Positions 40,467 through 54,000 of a DNA stretch of 64,000 nt are shown in pieces. A model generated the notes under the pieces. It worked only from the letters and a program-made list of their open reading frames with translations. It had not been told where the DNA came from and searched no databases. Origin of the DNA: Acridotheres tristis (taxonomy: Eukaryota > Chordata > Aves > Passeriformes > Sturnidae); contig CM072891.1 in NCBI GenBank assembly GCA_037013685.1, positions 16,468,501-16,532,500 on the forward strand, read 5' to 3'. How positions within the stretch are numbered: position 1 is the first letter of the stretch; each line of letters opens with the position of its first letter. The position numbers and the translations under genes are program-made.

Positions 40467-42857
40467 CTGCAAAAAGAGAAAGTGACACCTTTCATTAGGA
40501 ATTCTCTTGCCCAGGCAGTTAAATAGCTGATAAGCATCAACCACAGGTCACAGCTCAACAGCTGGTCAATTCACTGGGTGTGTGGGAGTAACTTGGCAAT
40601 CAAACCAACCCTGGCTCTCTAACCAGGGAGAGCTGAAACTTCTAATTTATGCAAGATTCATTACAATTAGCAGAGATTTAGCCCACCCACTGTTGTGATA
40701 AGCCTTCTGTTCATTTTCCTGAGAGCCCAATCATGATCACTGTTCCACACATTTGCTCACACTGAAGACATATGGAGGGTAGAACTGCCTACCATAAACA
40801 CTGCCTGTTGATTCCGATTACAGAAGACTCAGTTTAGCTGAAGTTTCATATTGTAAGACAACAGTTCTGACTGAGAACTGCCAGGCAGTGGTTTATTTAC
40901 CTTTGATTCTCTTCCCCATTCTCCTCACTATTTGGAATTGATACAATGGTAATATTGAAATCTCTCAGCCTCTCACTGTTTGAATTTCAACTCCTTTTTA
41001 AGGAACAATGTTTGCACCCTTCATATACGTCATATATATAACCATATCCTTCAACACAGTCACCACTTAGCTTAGATATGCATAATTTTAATATCTACTC
41101 ATAAATCAATCTCTTCCTTTAATACTTTTTGGCACTCTTCTCTGAATTCCAAGTGATTCTTGCTAATGGGGTGACTGAAACAGAATGTAACTTTCCAACT
41201 GAAAATCTTAAAAAGGCTGCTTAGGTGCCCTGTCTACTTCAAACTGCTTCTCTGCCACAATAACAAAGGGGATTACACTTTCCAAATACTAACTGGCTTC
41301 CATTTTTTCTTCTTTAAAATAACAGCTCAATTTAAAGAGTTTTTAATGAATAAACGAATAAATAAAGAAAACTTTAAAGTCTGTCCTGCACATAACCGGC
41401 AGGACAAGTAATAAACACTCCAAATTTCTCCAGCTCCCCAAGAGCTTGTTTAGCACAAACATGCTAAAACCCCATTGGTTTGAAACTGCTGCACACTTGC
41501 ATACCACATTGGTTTCTGAGATCATCTTAGAACCTACATGGTTGTTCCTCTTCATAAACAGTAACTAGAAATTTAGACATGCTAAAAACCACCAAGTGGC
41601 TCAAGGGCATAGAATAATGGGGAGATCAGTAGCATGTTATCATCAGCTGTAAGCTGGTACTACACATTACAAGCTCACAGGAAATTGTGTTATTCCTAAT
41701 GAACTCAATAAGCTGGTGCAATTTCAGTTGAGACCTGCCCCTTGTCAGTCCACCACCTGAAGGATATTCAAAACACTTTTGACAAAACTTGGTTTTAGTC
41801 CACTTGTTCAAGTATATATATATATATATATATATATCTGTAAGTAATTTCCTTAGCCTTCAATGCTTCCCTTTCTCCACAGAAGTGCTGACTCCCTGCC
41901 ACAGTCACACAGTCCTTGCAGGGCCCAAACCAAACTCTCCAGGACAACAACAGATGCCACCTCAAGAGACGTCCATGCTGTGGGGGAAAGCACACCAACC
42001 ACCAACAAGAAAGGCAAGTCCTCCATGAAGCAGACACTGATAGATCACTCTAAAGATTGCCCCTTTTGTTACCTGTGAAAGCTGCTGTCTGTTGTCCTAC
42101 TCCTGACCTTTAAAAGTCATTGAAAACAAAACCTCAGCATGCCTCTGACAGGAGAATGAGCAAGTATTTTGCTGCAAGTTTGCACCTAGAGACTCATGTT
42201 TTACCGGCTCTCAATAGTAACAGAGCTGCTGGATTCAACATAACTTTCCCCTACTGCTATCATCTATCCCTGCTAGATTTACAGATACAAATGAATCTGT
42301 GCAGCCACACACAGAGGGTTTATCCCAAAACAAGCAGTACTTCAGATCATCTCTCTGCTACAACTTCCCTGCTGCTGTGCATTGGCAGGCATGTCTGCCT
42401 TCAAGAATCTGCCTCTCCTTCCAAAAACCTGTTTCACTAAATATGCCATTATTTTCATTTTTGTTGTTTGAGAACATGTATAAACAGAGAAACCCAGATG
42501 TGCTGATGACCAAATACATCACATATTCTTCAGTGATAAGAAACAGGCAAATAAAAATGGAACAATTCAAATTATATTTAATAATTGTCCAATTTGAGTT
42601 ACATTTGAGTACAGAGAACACGCTCAAAGCATGCAGCTTAAAACTCATTTCAGGGGCTTGAAGTATCATACAGGAATTATTTACAAAGCAAGACTAAGAT
42701 GGACCTTAAAAAAAAAAATAAAAGGTTGACTCATTTTCATGAAGTGAAAAGCCAAGGATCATCATGGAGAATATGTGACTCAGAAACTGAAGGCTCCTGA
42801 ATGTTTCCTTTCCAAGTGGCATCAGCTGTGTGCAATGAGCACAGTGCCCTCACTTAC
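40467..42857 (-). other. LDLRAD3: LDLRAD3 intron 3
   Basis: This 2,391-bp intron lies between LA2 and LA3 exons. It is phase 1, has a strong GTAAGT donor after exon 3 and a T-rich acceptor before exon 4. It contains a (TA)12 microsatellite at 41813-41836; I see nothing else of note in it. Confidence 0.9.
41813..41836. repeat. (TA)12 microsatellite
   Basis: Twelve uninterrupted TA units in intron 3, about 1 kb from the LA2 exon donor. Confidence 0.97.
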
Positions 42858-42983
42858 TGCAGTTCTCCTCGTCGCTGCCGTCGGGACAGTCCTCGAAGCC
42901 GTTGCAGCGGAAGCGGCCAATGATGCAGTGGATCCCACTGGCACAGGGGAAGAACGTGGCACCACACTTGGATTTGGCTTTTG
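42858..42983 (-). CDS. LDLRAD3: LDLRAD3 exon 3: LA module 2
   Basis: This 126-bp exon encodes the linker PKAKSK and the second LA module, from KCGATFFPC through [15 protein letters not shown]. All six cysteines and the acidic calcium site DGSDEE are intact. The acceptor is cttctcacag with a pyrimidine-rich tract; the donor is GTAAGT. The first codon (P) is completed by the last base of exon 2 and the last base begins the T codon finished in exon 4. The joined ENCTAN makes an N-C-T sequon across the exon junction. The exon is much richer in GC and CpG (nine CpG) than its introns or the other two exons. The long plus-strand reading frame over this spot is only its antisense shadow. Confidence 0.95.
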
Positions 42984-45900
42984 CTGTGAGAAGAGACAGA
43001 AGTGGGCAGAGGTGAGGGCAACTATTTACAATGGTTGGAGACCCTATTGTAGCAGTACAGTTAAGGGTGCTCTATGCAGTGCTGTTGGCACGGATGTTAG
43101 GTGCCTTCCAAGCAAACCAGTGTCTCTAAAGATCACAAGAGACCCTTACAAAAATATTTTTCAGGCTGCAAACTCAAATAACACTGCCTTTATGAACATG
43201 AATTATATAAAACTGTGTGCAAAAGGACCACTGTATCTCCTGCTGCACAGCACAACTATTCATAAAACATTAAATACTAACAATAGCATCAAAATGTGTT
43301 TAACAAATGATTACAGAATCTCATTATAATCTCAATTACTACACATTTTTTACTTTACTGCACAGCAACTCTTCACAGCAAGAGAACACTGCCCTCAGAC
43401 ATAGCAATGCAGATGGCTCCACCATGATGCTCAAGGCAAGCACTAGTTAAATCCTGTGCTATCACCAGCCTAGAACAAAACAACTCCTAACAACAAAAGC
43501 AATTTTACAAGACAAAAGATTACATTTTTGGTTTTTCAAATTATCTCCTGACTTGATGGACCACAAGGACACTGAAGTCTTCACACAGTCCACTCTAAAA
43601 TAAAGGCAGTCTGCAGGAGGAGCATGTGGTACCTGCAGGAAGGTGTGTATGGTGCAATGTGGTAACACCACTGATAGGACAACTCCAGGAAAGAAGTCAG
43701 ATCCAGAGCTGGCTGGCCTTTTAAGCAAATGTTTCCTACTCCTACACCAAATCTAAGATGTGTTTACAACTCGGAGGTTTTGAAATATGACAGACGAGAG
43801 GCAAGTTTTTTAACGTGGCCCTATGGCAAATCAATATGCCAACCTGCACAGTTTTACAAGGCCAGGACAAGTGTACCAGTGTACAAAATAAAAAAAGAAA
43901 AAAGTGTATCTAATAGGGATGAACAGCATTTATGTGGAAGGCATCCTCTCTTCCAGGATTAACTACAAAGTGAAGCTGTAGCAAAGCCTTCTTCCATTGC
44001 TCAATAGTGTGCATATAAATGGTTTGAAACCACAGCTACAGTAATTCTCACTTGCTTTAGTGTCTTCCAAAATCAAATTCCTGCAGTTCCTCTCTTACAT
44101 GTTTTTCTTCATTTTATTAGTAGTTTTCAATTAGAATGATGAAGTCTAAAATAAGATGTATCACTAAATTTCATATATTCAACTATCACTTTTTCTGAAG
44201 AGTATCCAAGGTGCGCTTGGGGAAAAGAAAGTGAGCCATTACTTTGTAGAAAAAGATGATAAATTACCCTGAAGTAGCCGCTGTGCTTCTCACCTCTGGC
44301 AGTAGAAAACCATCAGCAGAGACATTTGAGCCCCTGCAATTCTTCACACAACTTCAAAGAGCAGCTTCCTGGTAGAGTTCTGAGACAGACTGATCTCAGC
44401 TAAATAATTCAATAATCACGAGATGTGAGGCACCATCATACTCCCAGTCTTTAAACAAAGGCAGCAAAACAACCTCAGCAACAGATTCAGTGTCATCAAA
44501 GCAAGCAGCCTGTATTAATGCACTAACAAGCCAGCCAAGATGCTGCTGGAAGAGAGTAATAATAGCACATGTACATGAAGAGGTGCCCAATGTTCACATG
44601 TTGTGCTTTTGTTGTTCTTTTTCTTTTTATAAAAGCTAACATCTTTCTGAACGTTTCCCAAGTGCTTCCAGACAATTTATTGTAGAGATGTATTTTGAGC
44701 CAGAACAGTTCCAGAGGGGACAAAAGAAAGAAGTTCCAAGAGTTTCAAGAAGGAGAAATAATAAAAGCAGGAAGCAACTGTGCTTTTGCCTCTGTTAACA
44801 TTTACTGAATCCCATTTCTCCAAGCAGGTTTACTTTAGTCACTTGGTCTGAATTCAGAGGATATCAACTTTCTGGCAAATCATACTCAGTGATACTATTT
44901 GTACTCTCTGAAAATCTTGACAAATTAAGGCTTCAAAAATTATTTACTTCTAACATTTCTAGCATGGACCTTCTCTTACTCTGGTAGCCTATTCTTCCTG
45001 ACAGGCTTCAGACTGTGAGTCTCAAAGGCAGAAGAGGAGAGGTCATGTGGCTGCATGTTCACCAGCAGAATGGAGGTGCAGCCAGAAGTGGTGGTGAGCA
45101 CTGCAAGAGCCCCATTCCAGGCATAGGTCACAAAATCCTGGGCTGCCTTGGCCCCCAAGGGTACCAAGCACATCTGGGAAATTCCCTTGAGCTACCACAG
45201 TAAAGCCATAAGTAATATTTAATGTTTGGCCACACCTGGAAGAAAATTATGCTGGAATGACCAGGAAAAAAGTCGAGTTTCTGGAAGATGAACTCTTTCT
45301 TCTGTATAAAGCATTTAGATACACCACCAAAAAAGAGGGAGAAACCATTCAGGACAATTATCTAATGTAAGTCTTACTTAGATAGTTATACAATGTTTAG
45401 TTAAACATTTTATCCCCAGACATTTTTCTATCTTTTCCTCCTCCTCCAGAGACAGCAGCCAGAGACCAAGAAAATTCTGGTTTAGAATAACTATTCATAA
45501 AATACCACGTATTGTCCAAAGACAAACAAGGAACTAAACACCTTCATATTATCTCTAAGTTTCCCTTTTCTATAGTCCACTCATTTTATTTTTTTTTTAA
45601 TTGGAGGGAAGGAAAAAATAACAAACAAAACCCAAAAGCAATTCTCTATATTTGCAACAGACATTATATATAAACCAATCCCAATTCAAACTCATACTTA
45701 CATTAGAAACCTCAGGAATATAAAAGAGCATTTCAGCCACAAAGGTGATTCACTAGTCACTCACTTACTAGACACAAGTCCCAAACAGAACTTAGTTTTC
45801 CAAGTTCCAATTCCAGACCCACAATGCATTTTTCATATGCTGTACACAAGTGCAGGAAAAATGAGAAACCAGTAAAGGCTTAGTCCAAGTCACGTCTCCT

Positions 45901-47669
45901 GACTCTGGAGAACTACACTGAGGAATTTCAGCTTTATTTTTAATTTGACATCCTTCTTGTCCCCTGGCATAGCTTTCCCAAGTTTTTCAAGTAAGTGTTT
46001 TTTGGTCACTGCTCAAGAAGTTCCTATGGAAGGCACTATCATTTCTTCCAGAGCAGAAACCTACCTTCCCATTCTGCAGGATCCCTGGAAATATCCTAAA
46101 CATGAAGGGCTATAATTTTCTTCAGGTCTTTGGCACCCTAACAAGTAACAGATACATACACCAGGATCATGACATCCCATAGCACATTCAAGTCATGTGC
46201 TGCACTATCCCAGCATTCCTCTGCAATTCCAAGTCTCATTACATGACTGCTACAAAAAGAGTTTTCTTCTCCTTTGCTCATCATTGTGTCTTTTACTGCA
46301 CAGGTTTCAAGTTTCCAGGCAGATCTGTATGTGAGAAGCTTTATGTTTCTCTAACAGCAGCTATCTATTTGGCTATTTCAGTGATTTCAGCCTCAATAAT
46401 TAGCTTTCAAGGACAGCACTGTCTTTGCACTCTATATTCTTCTCTACTATGCTTGGTTGAAACAGGCTCAGGATAATCAAGAATTACAGGGATATCAGGA
46501 AATGACAGAAGAGAAGTGGAAAAGGACACAGACACATGTGGGTTGTTTGACCTTATTTAGCCAAGGCATTACAACCAGCTAAAGGAAAGGGAAGAGAGGA
46601 AGTTGGTTGTTTCTGAAGGAACAGGCAAGTCCCCCTGAACTCATGTCTCCAGAAAGAAAGAAATGGAGAGACCACACATTGGACAGGAAGGGGTGAAATA
46701 CAGCAAGAAACCACAGAGCAAGGTGCAAAACTGTGGCTAAAGAAAGGCTACTCGAATACAGATCCTGTCTGGATTCAATATAGCAAGTACAAAAAACACC
46801 CCAAAAAACTGCCATTCAACCAATTTGTGAGCCTATGGCAAAAAGGATCAATTCACTCCAGTTCCACCCTTCATTTGGTACCTACTCATGGCAGAAGTGA
46901 CCCAGGACTGGAAGATTAATGTGAATCTATATTTACATTATCCAAAAGGGAATTGCCACGGTATTTAAAAAGAGGCGTCAGTGAACTACCATGAACTTGA
47001 GGAACCTCCTGTGACTGCATTACCCACGGGAAGAAAATGCTCTTCACTAAAATATTCTTTTCACCTCTTAAAGTTCAAACATGAAGCAAATGCTGAAGAT
47101 GGTGGCAGAGAGCTGCTGGCCACAGTACAAGTTTGCCAAATGTTCCCTCCAGGTTGCTTTGCTTAAGTTCAAAAAAACTATTTTGGCAGTTGTACGTGTG
47201 AGTGCGTGAAGTTGCTCCTTATGCTACACAGAACTCAATCCTCCCACCCTCTTCTTTCAAAGCTCTTAAAAAAAATACTAACTTCCCATCAGGACCAGCA
47301 GTACACTCCACTGAGGATTTGACAGTTTGCAGGCACAGCTCTACAGCAGTAACAGAAAAACATTTTGCTATCTTTAGGATCCCAAGTGTGAAACTGTACT
47401 ATTTTTAAAAAAGTGTAATCCGTTTTATTATATCTCAGCAGAGATGCACAATAGCAGAGGAAAAGAAATCAGATTTGGCATATGCTGTGTAAAGCCTTAT
47501 GCTGTATATAGATAACGCTCTTGAATAAAAGCAATTTTGATACTCATGGCTACAATTACTTGGAACCTGCTTAGAAGGTTACAACTGATTTGCAATGGGC
47601 AGTCTGATTTTTCTTTTCATAGATGGAGCAGCAAAGACATCAAATATATTTTATAATTAACAGTATTAA

Positions 47670-48400
47670 CTGTAAGTTTAACAAGACCAAGTGCAAGATG
47701 CTGCACCTGGGTTGAGGAAAACCCTGGTGTTAAGACAGGCTGGAGGGTAAATGGAGAGCAGCCCTGCCAAGAAGGGCTTGGGGACTCTGGTGCATGAGAC
47801 TGGACATGACCCAGCAATGTGCACCTGCAGCCCAGAAAGTCAAATGCATCCTGGGCTGCATCCAAAGCATTGTAGCAATGGAGGGAATTCTGTCTCTTTA
47901 CTCTGTCCTTGGGAGACCCCTGGAGTGCTGCATCCAGCTCTGGGGCTCTCAGCACAGGACAATTAACCTGTTAGAGGGAGTCCAGAGAATGGATCACAGG
48001 GCTGGGGCACCTCTCCTATGAGACCACGCTGAGAGTTGGGGCTGTTCAGCCTGATGAAGAGAAGGCTCTGGGGTGACCTTACTGTGACCCTTCTGCAGCT
48101 GAAGGGGATCTACAAGGAAGATGGAGAGGGACACAACTTCAGCTGAAAGGGAGCAGTAGATTTAGATTGGATACAAGGAATACATTCTTTACTGTGAGGG
48201 AGGTGAGGCACTGGAACAGGCTGCTCAGAGAAGTTGCAGATGCCTCACCCCTGGAAGTGTTGAAGGCCATGTTGGATGGGGTTCTGAGCAATCTGGTCTA
48301 GTGAAGGGTATCCCTGCACATGGCATATGGCAGGAGGACTGGAATTAGATGATCTTTAAGATCCTTTCCAACCCAAACCATCCTGTGACTCTATGACTGT
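47670..48400 (+). mobile_element. CR1 LINE 3' end, the longest copy here (about 730 bp)
   Basis: The copy starts at TTTAACAAGACCAAGTGCAAG with TGCTGCACCTGGG following, continues through the reverse-transcriptase C-terminal region (CTGGAGTGCTGCATCCAGCTCTGGGG, CACAGGACAATTAACCTGTTAGAG-like wording, CTCCTATGAGACCACGCTGAG) and the 3' UTR (ATTCTTTACTGTGAGGGAGG, AGGCACTGGAACAGGCTG, GATGATCTTTAAGATCC), and ends with TGTGACTCTATGACT. The short plus-strand reading frames in this interval are remnants of the element's reverse transcriptase or chance; the frame is broken. Confidence 0.95.
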
Positions 48401-50090
48401 TACTCTTGAGCCAACTTATCTATACTTCAAGCATTTCACAGCTAGTTATAGTGAACTGGGCACTGCACGCAACGTGCAAAATGCAAAGAGAGCACACTGC
48501 AGGCACCCCACACGATGTGGACTGCAGACAAGCCTATTTCCTTCTTTTAACTTAAAAAAAATTTCTGTTTTAAAATGTTTCTCAATTATTTTATAATCTG
48601 AAATGAGGAAACAGGATGTAGCAGATATAAGAGCTGACATTTTGTGACAACGTACAAGATAGCAGTAAACTCCACAGAACTTGAGCATCTTTGAACTAAA
48701 TTGCTGCCTTAGAACTTCTCCAAGCAGCAATCAAGCAAAGTAACTTTATGCTGCTTCACGGCTACAAGTTTCAATTCAACAGATAATGATTACTCAGCTA
48801 ATCAAAACTTGATTACTTGTATGCGACAAGAGCAACTCTCCAGACAGAAACCACTGCGTGCAGATGCTGCATTATTGCAATGCCATCAGTATTTTGATAA
48901 TGAACCACCTTAAACTCCTCTGCTGTCGGTAATTTAGGTAAAGGATGCCACAGCCACATCAGACAGCACTGTAAAACCAGATTCTTTTGATGAATGTGTG
49001 GTGAGATGCAGCATTTCAGTAAAGGCTTTACGTGAAGGAGGTTTTAACTTTAATTAACAAAGAAGGATTGATTTGACAACATTATGTAACACTTGCTGGA
49101 TGGCACCAGGATATGACTCCTTCCACCCCAAGAACCGATATAAATCCTAACCCTGTTAACATTTAGAGTTACTTTGCATTAGTTAATTGCTGTTTGGACC
49201 CTGCAGTATATTGAGTTCTGCTCCCAATGGGAAAGCCACTGCTACCTGCAGTCATTCAGCTGCCTCAGCATTGAAGGCAAATACATAATTTGTTGGTTCA
49301 CAGAGCTCTGGAACAAGGCTGTCTTGCACAACAACACAGTGAAGTTTCACTTCCTCTGCTTGCTTTTTCCTATCTTTATTATCCTGCTTTTTTTTATCTA
49401 GAAAAAAGCTAGCACTTCAGTAATATTGCCAGTATAAAACGCACCCAACAGTCCACTATGCCAGAACTTCTCCAACTCAAAACAAAACTATTTAATTTAC
49501 TGAGTTATGATATAAAACACAGTCAACTGCAGAGCATTTATTGCACCTACAAAAAGCCCTTGGGTCGCTTTTGCTCCCTGTTTAACAAGGCAGGTGAAAG
49601 ATTTGCTCTTCTTAAACTGGTAATGCTAACAAAGAGAAAAAGAGCCTAAAATGTACTTTATTTTAAAGGATGCAATTTTATGGGTTTTTTTAAGTAGTAA
49701 AATTAGCCCAGTAGGAAGTATAAGAGGTTGCCTCCAATATAGTAAACGATCAACCACTTACATGAGTGATATTTACACTATAGTTAGCAGTAGGAGAGAA
49801 AGGACAATGCTAAAGCAAAAAAAGCCAAGGAAGTCTGCTGCCATGAAGAGTAAATGGCTTCCTTCTAAAAGGGTGAAAAAATAAAGCACTTCAGAGCTGA
49901 ATTACTATGAGCCAGTGGCCTTTAATTCTTGCCAAACAGTAAGGCCCTAAAGTAAACTTTCATGGTCTAGGAGTCTGTGTTTTAGTCTTTCAAAATCATC
50001 ACAAAGCAGAGATGTCAGAGGAAAGCACTAGAAAAAACCTCGGTTTTCAGACATTCAGTAAAGCAGCTGCTCACTAGAGAAGTATTTCAG

Positions 50091-50180
50091 AAGTTACTAC
50101 TCACTAAACAACAACAATAAACAAGTTACTACTTTTACTACAACTGACTACAAGTTTCCAAGTTATTACTCACTAAACAA
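50091..50180. repeat. Imperfect 21-bp direct repeat, spacing 69 bp
   Basis: AAGTTACTACTCACTAAACAA at 50091-50111 recurs at 50160-50180 with one mismatch. A partial third copy (AAGTTACTAC) lies between them near 50123, in A/C-rich sequence. It is minisatellite-like. Confidence 0.85.
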
Positions 50181-50878
50181 ACGACAAAGTAAGCACCATT
50201 TCAGAGCTGTTAAGTGACTCTGGATGCAAACAGGCAGGACAGAACACCACCCTTAAGGCACTTCAGTAGCAGAGCTCCTCAGGAACATAGGCTACAATCC
50301 CTGGGTACCATCTACCTGTTCTTTTTCTTTCAGGTGTATCGCTGATTCCACCCAACTGTTAAACCTGCCCAATTTCAAGCTCTCTAACTGGGCTGTTTAC
50401 TGACCCCCATCAAGAGGATTAAATAATTAGCACCACAAGCCCTCTTGATTTCCCTGCATAAAGAGCTACAAAACCTAAGCAGCTATTGCACTTGCCCTTT
50501 CGCATGTGTAATTGAGCTTCAAATGAAACATTCACCATGGTCACTTAATCACAAATCTTGTTATAACTACTAAGTATTTGGTTGGTTAATCATGAGTAAA
50601 AAACAAGAGCTAATTCCACTTTGATATTCCAAGTTTGAGAGCCATCTGAGTAAGTGGCAAAAAGATCAGCAGCTGTCTTACAGCATCTTCCAAATAATAC
50701 AGATGCTCATTTCATGCATTGTTTAATATTCAGCTTTGCTTAAGAATTCTGATGTTTTTACCTACTTGCAAAAAATATTCTTGGTCAACCAGGAGAAGAC
50801 AGGAAGCAGCAAGAGACACAGAAGGAGACTTAAAAGCATTCAGTGATTCTGAGATGTGACTAGAGCTAGTGCTGCTCA

Positions 50879-51024
50879 CAGACTCCTTATCTGGAGATAT
50901 TAAAAAGCCACCTGAACATGATCCTGTGCAATTGGCTCCAAGTGGACCTGCTTTAGCAGGGGAGTTTGACCTTCAGAAAACCCTTCCAATTCCAATCATT
51001 GTGTGATACTGAGATTCTGTGACT
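50879..51024 (+). mobile_element. CR1 LINE 3'-end fragment
   Basis: It reads CTCCTTATCTGGAGATATT, then CACCTGAACATGATCCTGTG, TGGACCTGCTTTAGCAGGGG, a CCCTTCCAATTCCAATCATT block and the terminal GATTCTGTGA. This is the last part of CR1 without the reverse-transcriptase region. Orientation is again plus. Confidence 0.9.
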
Positions 51025-54000
51025 CCTCTTGTTTTCTCTCTAAGCATTTGAAATGCACTAGATGGAGATGTAGTGTAAAGCAGGGCACCACAAAGGTAGA
51101 CTGTTAGCCGTGTTCACAAGGAAAGCCAAACTCCCAGATCACACTCTCAAAAAATGCCACAAGCCTCACACTTCCACCTTCCACACAGATGTTAGCACAA
51201 CTCAGAGCTATGGAGTATTCAATCTGCTGTAATTATAGTAGTTATTTTAACATACTGCTTTTATATTAATATATTTATTATTTACTTTTTTCATTGTGCC
51301 TGTATCACCCTCCTTCATGCTCCTAGGGGATCACAGAGCACTTCAAATCCGTCAGTATTTGACAGCTAGCTCCACTAGCTGTATCTACCACTGTCTGTCT
51401 TGGGACATATCCATTAGCAGCAGAGGCTTGTCATCACCTCCAAACTGCAAACAGACAATGACCGAAGTTCACAGCCACCTAAACCTCTGGTAAGTACTTT
51501 GAACCTTATCACAGCCACTCCACACTTCCCAAAGCAGCAGAGAGATTTGATGAACTAAAGACTACAAATTCAGCTCTAATACTTTGGAATTGTGTTACAA
51601 TCATAAGGTTGTAACAAAATCCTCAGATGTGAAAAAGTGATTTCAATGCCAGAGTTCCCCTTTTAGGATTTTCTGGGTTTACTTAGTTTGTTTTTTTTTA
51701 AGTACCAGGTCACTAAATCACTTACTTGTAAATAAGCAACTAATGAACTCTTATCTTCTCCAAAATGTAGTGAGCTTTCATACAAGACCACTTCACAGCT
51801 ATTCAGCTCACACTGCCTATAAGCTGTTCACTAGCAAGACAGAATACAACTTATCAGCAATGGTAACTACTAAATGCTAAAAAATGCACCTGGCTAGCAG
51901 CTACAGACTGCAGCAGTTGAGATGCCTTCACCTTTATACATGGTGGGACAATCCAAAAACTTGTTGCAGGTATGCAATGCTGGATCTTAATCCCAGGAAT
52001 CTGAAAGCATCTCCAAAATATCACCCTGTCCCTCATCTTCTGTACAACTACTCTTAGTCTACATCCAGCTTTAATTGATGCTTTAAGAATAATTTTCTGG
52101 AGCTACTGAATAGGAATTCAAAGCCAGTAATCTTTAGTGATGGGTAGGATTAGTCCTGCCCACGTCCTGGCCCACTGCTGTATTTCTAGATCTCAGCTGG
52201 TTTAGACAATCCCTTCTGAATAGGGCAGACATTTCTTTTTAACAAAACACCACATCTCATTCTTCAGTGCACTGAGCTCTGCTTGTTGAACTGAAAGCCT
52301 GGTATTTAAAAGGATAGGAGCCAGAGTTACTTTGTGCCCTTTGTTCCTGTACATGAAAGCCATTCATTAGACTGACCTTGCTGAGTGGTTAAATCCAAGC
52401 AAAATGTCTTCAGCTGTAATAACTGTACTATCATAATAAGCACTTATTAAATACCTTTTAAAGATTGCACAACTCATTGTCTCTACAAGACTTTTTTTCT
52501 CTGTCTTTTAAAGTGGCTACTATAGCTGGTTCCTTATTCTTAGCAGTGTGGAAGTCATGATTTTGACTGCTCTCAAAGCAAACCTTAACACAAGGTGAGG
52601 ACACACATCTAAATTCAGACCATCACCAGAATGATTTGAGCTGCTGGCAATGACCATTTAGTACTCAATTTTGCCTTTGTCTCTAATTTAGGGACTTATG
52701 AAAAGAAAAGCATGCACACGCAATCTGCCTTAGTGTATCAACTTGTGAGCCTCCTGTGGAGCAGACTCCAAGCCTGCTCTTGATGGAGGGCAAACTCCAT
52801 GATTTACTTTGGTTTTTTTTAAAGCAGCAAACAGCAACAAATCTAAAATGTGCCTCCTGAAATATACCCTACAGCAAAGAGGGCAGGCCAAGGCAGTCTG
52901 ACAGTCCTCATTGGAGGCTTCCAAGCAATGACATGGCTTTGAAGCTATTGCAGTCCCCGTTCAGTCCACCTCCTTCCTACTGCAGCCTGTGCCAGCAAGT
53001 GTAGGAGTTTTTGCACTCAAGAGCTTCTCCAATGACAGACCAACTTCCTCAGACACGACTTTGGTTTCAGTGGGATTTTTTCTCTCTTAAATACTTTCCA
53101 GCCCTCAAATGCAGCTGTTAAAAAAACCTACCTCTTCTGTAGAAACTGAGTGCAATTAAGTCAGTCAAAATTCACCTGAACAAAACCTAGCTAATCTGCC
53201 TTTGTTCTCCAAGAGTTTCAGTTTCCTAAATGAAAGGGTTTAGAGCACAGGAAAATATTCTTCGCATGATCTAGGAAACCCGGGCTACTAATTGCAGAGC
53301 GTGGGTTTCATTTGGCATTCCTGTGAAAAGACTGTTTCTCTCTCCTCCACGGCCGTGTGTAAGTGATCATTACCAACTCCGCTACTCCCCAGCGTAGGGA
53401 GCTCAACACCTGTTGCAAGTGAACACCAGAGGGAGCAGTAAACACTCGTCTGGTAAGAAAGCTTCATATTGGAGATGGAAAAAATAAGGAAAAGAAGGTA
53501 CAGCAAACCTCGGGGAAACTTAAAAATGGTTACTGTGGGCAGCACTTTCAAACTACAATATACTGCTAATCCCTTTTAAATCCCCATCGGTGCATAGACA
53601 ACGAAGATTTCGAGCAAGCGTGCAGATACAAACACTTTGAATGATGCAGGCTTAGTTGTGCCACATCTCCCACCCCAGCACTCCACACCCCCATGACACC
53701 AGATCTATAAAATCTTCTGAGACTGTAATTTATACAAAACCCTGTGTGCATTTAGATAGATTAAATGGAAATGCAAACATACTCAACATAGAAAAGATAG
53801 ACACAGAATGGAATGTGACAAAATAGGTCATGTTTATTATACATAAACACACAGTTCCAACTCTACAGGGTAAAGGCAAGAACATAGTTACGAGACACAC
53901 AAGAGAAGATGAAATCAAATATTAATATGCTAACATATCAGCAATGAACAAGTAATTACAGAATCATCTCAAATGTCATTCTACTTACCTGACAGACAGA

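Noticed and set aside
42775..43329. 184-codon plus-strand frame over the LA2 exon
   Set aside because: It is the antisense shadow of LDLRAD3 exon 3 plus flanking intron, and has no domain of its own.
53290..53460. CpG-containing patch considered as an alternative promoter or exon
   Set aside because: There are only a few CpG, no clear splice-bounded frame and no core promoter motif.
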